From assembly GCA_963663005.2 (NCBI GenBank), contig CAXXHH010000003.1, positions 310,001 through 374,000 of the forward strand: DNA of 64,000 nt. Reading direction: 5' to 3'. The position numbers were made by a program, and so were the translations under genes. This document shows, piece after piece, positions 60,242 to 64,000 of this stretch (position 1 is its first letter; each line of letters opens with the position of its first letter). This stretch comes from CAINVV01 sp963663005 (GTDB lineage: Bacteria; Bacteroidota; Bacteroidia; Bacteroidales; Prolixibacteraceae). The notes under the pieces were generated by a model. The model saw only the letters and a list, made by a program, of their open reading frames with translations, was not told the DNA's origin and did not search any database.

Positions 60242-60823
60242 TCAGAAAAGCAATAAAAAAATGAAATCCGTCTCTTCCAGTTGCTCACGAAGAGATTTCA
60301 ACGCACGAAAAACCATTTTTCGTGCAGAATCATACTTCATTGACATGATTTCACAGATTTGATCGTATTCAAAATCACAGGTATAGCGGTAATAAAGTAT
60401 CTCCCGCTGCTTTGGACTTAACCCTGCCAAAACATCACTTACGATTTTCTCCTTGTGAGAAAGTTCTTCCTTGTGAATAAATTCTTCTTCGATGGAATAG
60501 ACAATATTCGCTTCGGGAGTCTGTGAATCTATTTCGGAGAAGTTTAATTTCAATTTACCGGAGATACTCTGAAATAGTCTTCTGCGCAAAGATTTGATGA
60601 GATAGAAATAAATATGATCAGTTGATCCAAGATTGGCTCTGGTGCGGATCAGGTCAAAGAACAGATCCTGAATGCAATCTTTGATCAATTCATCATCCGT
60701 ACAGAATTTCCTCCCGTACCGAAAAAGCTTATCGATATATAGATGGTAAATTCGTGAAAGGGCGAATTTTTCGCCCTTCTTAAAATCATCCCAAAGTTTG
60801 GTGTCGTTCGACTCTCCACCCAT
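60242..60823 (-). CDS. ECF-type RNA polymerase sigma factor (PUL 2)
   Basis: The protein is 193 residues from ATG 60823. Region 2 is ALSRIYHLYIDKLFRYGRKF with ELIKDCIQDLFFDLIRTR; region 4 is LSPKQREILYYRYTCDFEYDQICEIMSMKYDSARKMVFRALKSL. It is paired with the FecR gene 61 nt downstream. The 208-bp gap upstream (60824-61031) separates it from the sulfatase genes and shows no other recognisable feature. Confidence 0.93.
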   Translation of the reverse strand: MGGESNDTKLWDDFKKGEKFALSRIYHLYIDKLFRYGRKFCTDDELIKDCIQDLFFDLIRTRANLGSTDHIYFYLIKSLRRRLFQSISGKLKLNFSEIDSQTPEANIVYSIEEEFIHKEELSHKEKIVSDVLAGLSPKQREILYYRYTCDFEYDQICEIMSMKYDSARKMVFRALKSLREQLEETDFIFLLLF

Positions 60824-61031
60824 GAACTCTTTCAGGTTAAATCATTGGTCTGATGAAAATGCCGGAATACAATCCATTTTTTTACGATCTAAACGCTGAA
60901 TTGAGGCAATTTCAATGAATAATCAACCTTCAAAGGTAAAACTTTAACGGGAACGATCGTCCATGTTTTTAACCCTGAAAATTATTCGTTTGAGTTGGAT
61001 GGTTTCAGTTCCACCTTTAAATTGTTATAAT

Positions 61032-62621
61032 TTATTTTTTTGGCAACACCTGATGACTGTTAGCCCATTCGATCCATTTATCATTCAGTTCTTTGACCAA
61101 ATCAGGATATTTAGAGGCAACATTAACCTGTTCGCAACGGTCGGTGCTTAGGTTATATAGTTCCCACTCGGTGTCTACAACTTTTTTGTACGCTTTCCAA
61201 TCGCCCTTTCGGATTGCTGAAAAACCGGAATGCTCCCAGTACACATATTTGTGCTCCTCCCCTTTCAGGCTGACAAATGCCGGAATTAACGAAAATCCTT
61301 CCAACGGAAATAGTTTGGTGCCATCCGGATTCTTATCGGGATATGTTGTTCCTGCAGCTTCAATTATAGTAGGCATTATATCTGTAAGACAGGCCGGAGT
61401 ATGGTAAACTTTTCCAACCGTCTTTTTGATCTGATTCGGCCAGCTTGCAATGAACGGCGCTGAGATCCCACCCTCATAACTTTTCACTTTGTACTCAAAG
61501 AATGGCGTATTCGACATATTTGCCCAACCAATTCCATAGGAGACACTTCCGGATATTGCCGGATTATTGATATCCTCAAATTTGCCTCCGCCAAATTCCT
61601 GATAAGGCTCGGCACAGGCTCCGTTGTCCGAAAGGAAAATAATGAGGGTGTTATCCAGTTTATTCAGCTTTGTCAGTGTTTCGACCAATTTGCCAACATT
61701 CTGATCGAGGCAACTTACTTGTGCCGCATAGACGGCCATCCTGAAATCTGATTCCTTTTTCTGTTTTTCATCCACTTCGCTCCATGGTCTTACTCTTGCA
61801 TCGCGGGGTGATAATGGGATATCCCTGTCAAATAGTTTCATTGCCTTTTGACGCTGATACCGCTCTTCACGAAGCACATCCCAGCCTTTTAGATATTTGC
61901 CTACAAATTTTTCATAGTCGGCCTTCTTCGCCTGAAGCGGCCAATGAGGCGCATTGAAAGCGAGGTAGAGGAAGAATGGTTTCGCATCGTTTTGCTCCTT
62001 AATAAACCGAATAGCATTGTCGGTAAACGCATCCGTTGTATAGAAATCGCCCTCCGGTGCCGGCAATTTAGTGTTGTCGGATGTCAGTCCGCGGCCGCCA
62101 ACCGGTTTCAGATAGCTGCAGGCGCCGGCAAGAATTCCATAATAGTGTTCAAAACCGCGTTGCAAGGGCCATTTCTCCTCGCCATGCATACCTACATGCC
62201 ATTTCCCGGCCATGTAGGTATGATAGCCAGCAGGTTTAAGAACTTCGGCAATAGTCACACACTGATGATTCAGGTATCCCTTATAACCAGGGACGCCCGC
62301 ATCGTTCGGATCCTTATCCTTCTCACCTTTGAAGGGGTCTTCGGCCATCATGCCAATACCGGTCTGGTGCTGATATAACCCGGTCAGTAAACTAGCCCGG
62401 GTTGGACAACATCTTGCAGTATTGTAGAATTGGCTAAACCGAACCCCCTTTTTGGCAAGCTTATCCAGATTAGGGGTGGGAATTTCGCTCCCGAAACAAC
62501 CAAGATCCGAAAACCCCATATCGTCAGCCAAAATCAGAACGATATTGGGCTTTTGCGCCACGGCCATGTTTAAAGTCAAGGTCGTTGCCAATGTCAACAG
62601 TGGTGCCTTATTCATCTTCAA
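61032..62621 (-). CDS. Exported formylglycine-dependent sulfatase (arylsulfatase A-like)
   Basis: The protein is 529 residues. A signal peptide (about 1-22, ending NMAVAQ) is followed by PNIVLILADDMGFSDLGCFG (metal Asp-Asp) and the maturation motif CPTRASLLTG (second Cys of RCCPTR, about residue 73), which an anaerobic or FGE-type enzyme converts to formylglycine. Later it has FLSDNGA and KWHVGMHG (catalytic Lys/His). It removes sulfate esters from glycans. It is 6 nt downstream of the second sulfatase. The layout suggests sulfated substrate in this region, but target sugar is unknown. Confidence 0.93.
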   Translation of the reverse strand: MKMNKAPLLTLATTLTLNMAVAQKPNIVLILADDMGFSDLGCFGSEIPTPNLDKLAKKGVRFSQFYNTARCCPTRASLLTGLYQHQTGIGMMAEDPFKGEKDKDPNDAGVPGYKGYLNHQCVTIAEVLKPAGYHTYMAGKWHVGMHGEEKWPLQRGFEHYYGILAGACSYLKPVGGRGLTSDNTKLPAPEGDFYTTDAFTDNAIRFIKEQNDAKPFFLYLAFNAPHWPLQAKKADYEKFVGKYLKGWDVLREERYQRQKAMKLFDRDIPLSPRDARVRPWSEVDEKQKKESDFRMAVYAAQVSCLDQNVGKLVETLTKLNKLDNTLIIFLSDNGACAEPYQEFGGGKFEDINNPAISGSVSYGIGWANMSNTPFFEYKVKSYEGGISAPFIASWPNQIKKTVGKVYHTPACLTDIMPTIIEAAGTTYPDKNPDGTKLFPLEGFSLIPAFVSLKGEEHKYVYWEHSGFSAIRKGDWKAYKKVVDTEWELYNLSTDRCEQVNVASKYPDLVKELNDKWIEWANSHQVLPKK

Positions 62622-62627
62622 CGATTT

Positions 62628-64000
62628 TTAGTTTTCGCCTACGTTACCCTGAGCATTTTTAAACTGGTGCTCGAGTGCCTCCATTTCGGTAGCTTGTCCT
62701 TTATCGCCACAGGATGCCATCCATTCCCGCAGAACCTTATCCATCCTTTCCAGGATAGCCTTATTTCCGGGAACGTTGGCAATATCCTTCATGCAGTATT
62801 TGTCGTTCTCCAAATCGTAGAGTTCCACAGCGGGACGATGCTGAAACTTCTCGGTAATCCATTTTGCATTAGCATCTGTTTTACCCTTTTCCTGCCATTT
62901 TTTGAATAGCGGTTTGATGGTCTCAGTGTTCTGAAATTTGACTTCGGGGGTCAGGTTAACGATGTAGCGATATTTCTTGTCGGCCACCGAGCGGATTCCG
63001 TAGAAATCGCTGCCATCAAAAATTCCGCGTGTTGTCTGCAACGAGAAAGTATATTGCTTGTGCTCTTTCGCTTTGCCTGTCAAAAGTGGAAGTAAGCTTT
63101 TGCCATCAATTGGCGCCAGGGGCTTTACTCCGGCTATCTCAAGAAATGTAGGAAGAATGTCTATATATTCAACCAGTGCATCCGATTTTGATTGGGGCTT
63201 AATGACACCTGGCCACCTGACCAGACACGCCGAATGAACGCCCACATCGTAGCAAGTCCATTTAGCGAATGGCAGACTGTTCCCTTGTTCACTTAAATAT
63301 ACCACTACAGATTTATCAGCAATCTTGTATTTATCCAGTTTCCCCAGTAATGTGCTAAACTCATTATCCATGTAATTGATCTCGGCCAGGTACTTGCAGA
63401 ACTGAGTTCGGGTCTCCGGGATATCCACGTAGTATGGCGGCAATTTGATCTTTGCGGGATCAAAAAGATCCGGGTTTCCCTTGTTCCATGGTGTATGAGG
63501 TTGATTGGAGGTCACGAAAAGACAGAAAGGCTGGTGCCTGGAGTTACAGACATTGATGAACGAATCGACGGCCGCAAAATTTATGTCGTTGCTCTCCGTT
63601 AAAGGAGAATAGAGATCCCATGGAAATACGGATTTTGGCTGAACGTGCGATTTACCGATCAAGGCAACCTGGTACCCGGCAGGCTTCAAATGCTGAATAA
63701 TACTTAGCGTTCCTTCCTTCGCCATGGTATGGTTGGGAAATGCCCCCGTTTTAACAGGCCATAAACCCGTGTAAAGATTGTGGCGTGTAGGGGAACACAT
63801 TGGCGCAGACTGATATGCCTTGGAAAACCGGATGCCCTGAGTCGCGAAATTGTCGATCGTCGGGGTTTTGGAATCCGGGCTTCCGTAACAACCCAAATCG
63901 TAATAAGAACAATCGTCGGCCAGGAACAAAACCAAATTTGGTTTACCTGTATTTTGAGCAGATAAGCTCAGCATTGCACAAGCGGCGAATGCCGAGAGAA
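62628..64000 (-). CDS. Formylglycine-dependent sulfatase, 5' end outside window
   Basis: About 456 residues are visible. The frame continues past ATG 63974 into codons for hydrophobic residues (LSAFAACA) to the window edge, so the signal peptide and true start lie outside. The metal motif LVLFLADDCSYYDLGCYG and maturation motif MCSPTRHNLYTG are intact. Mid-protein GKSHVQPKS and YLSEQGNSLPFAKW resemble the heparan-N-sulfatase/arylsulfatase group. It is in the same operon as the next sulfatase (6-nt gap). Confidence 0.92.
   Translation of the reverse strand, partial: LSAFAACAMLSLSAQNTGKPNLVLFLADDCSYYDLGCYGSPDSKTPTIDNFATQGIRFSKAYQSAPMCSPTRHNLYTGLWPVKTGAFPNHTMAKEGTLSIIQHLKPAGYQVALIGKSHVQPKSVFPWDLYSPLTESNDINFAAVDSFINVCNSRHQPFCLFVTSNQPHTPWNKGNPDLFDPAKIKLPPYYVDIPETRTQFCKYLAEINYMDNEFSTLLGKLDKYKIADKSVVVYLSEQGNSLPFAKWTCYDVGVHSACLVRWPGVIKPQSKSDALVEYIDILPTFLEIAGVKPLAPIDGKSLLPLLTGKAKEHKQYTFSLQTTRGIFDGSDFYGIRSVADKKYRYIVNLTPEVKFQNTETIKPLFKKWQEKGKTDANAKWITEKFQHRPAVELYDLENDKYCMKDIANVPGNKAILERMDKVLREWMASCGDKGQATEMEALEHQFKNAQGNVGEN

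Noticed and set aside
1..64000. tRNA, rRNA, riboswitch, prophage or conjugative element
   Set aside because: I looked through the intergenic regions on both strands and saw no tRNA cloverleaf, rRNA, recognised riboswitch, phage or conjugation genes; the only mobile element is the IS3-family copy.

Overview
The window comes from a member of the Bacteroidota, most likely a polysaccharide-degrading Bacteroidales/Marinilabiliales-type organism. The evidence is two complete SusC/SusD loci with ECF sigma/FecR regulators, gliding-family genes (gldE, gldD, a gldF-gldG fusion), a tiny AURKAIP1/COX24-type ribosomal protein typical of the phylum, family sulfatases, and repeated TAnnTTTG promoter boxes (the -7 element of Bacteroidota) in front of housekeeping genes. 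The exact genus cannot be read from this sequence alone.

Layout. Positions 1-33124 are a core-genome segment. It starts inside tamB (5' end outside the window), whose stop codon is abutted by an intact IS3-family element (3051-4443). After it come a TonB-like protein, typA, and an autoregulated-looking padR/pspC/DUF4252 stress operon. Then follow map, miaA, smpB, a nicotinamidase-like hydrolase, dsbD, rng, a 30-residue ribosomal protein, an HU protein and mutY, and the overlapping run ssb-gldE-gldD-phosphopantetheinyl transferase. The segment closes with a FAH-family hydrolase, a DnaQ-like exonuclease, dnaN, a gldF/gldG fusion, lpxB, a small membrane protein, surE, a glycosyltransferase and a bifunctional rel.

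Positions 33135-64000 are accessory carbohydrate loci, nearly all on the minus strand. PUL 1 (49474 down to 33135) reads ECF sigma, FecR (frameshifted near its start), SusC, SusD, a terminator, then GH78 and GH106 alpha-L-rhamnosidase-type enzymes, a BNR-4 beta-propeller lipoprotein, a uroporphyrinogen-decarboxylase-family protein and a Tat-exported Gfo/Idh oxidoreductase. Its target is probably a rhamnose-rich glycan. PUL 2 (60823 down to 50697) reads ECF sigma, FecR, SusC, SusD, a terminator, then a DUF1080 (3-keto-disaccharide hydrolase family) protein, a Tat-exported Gfo/Idh oxidoreductase and an exported bicupin. An exported sugar isomerase/epimerase-like TIM barrel converges on it from the plus strand. 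PUL 2 contains no recognisable glycoside hydrolase or lyase; its enzymes fit an oxidation/3-keto route for breaking glycosidic bonds. Upstream of PUL 2 are two formylglycine sulfatases, the last running off the window.

The most interesting signals are: (a) both susC genes share a 31-nt leader, 25/31 identical, that on the opposite strand reads as a TAnnTTTG promoter box followed 70-100 nt later by an intrinsic terminator, which suggests a pair of PUL-borne cis-antisense RNAs; (b) the hydrolase-free oxidative PUL 2; (c) a one-base frameshift (GGG TGA C) near the start of PUL 1 fecR; (d) a PadR operator-promoter-operator array; (e) an AAGTACTT repeat cluster between surE and a glycosyltransferase gene. 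All functional statements are from reading motifs and context; no database search was possible.
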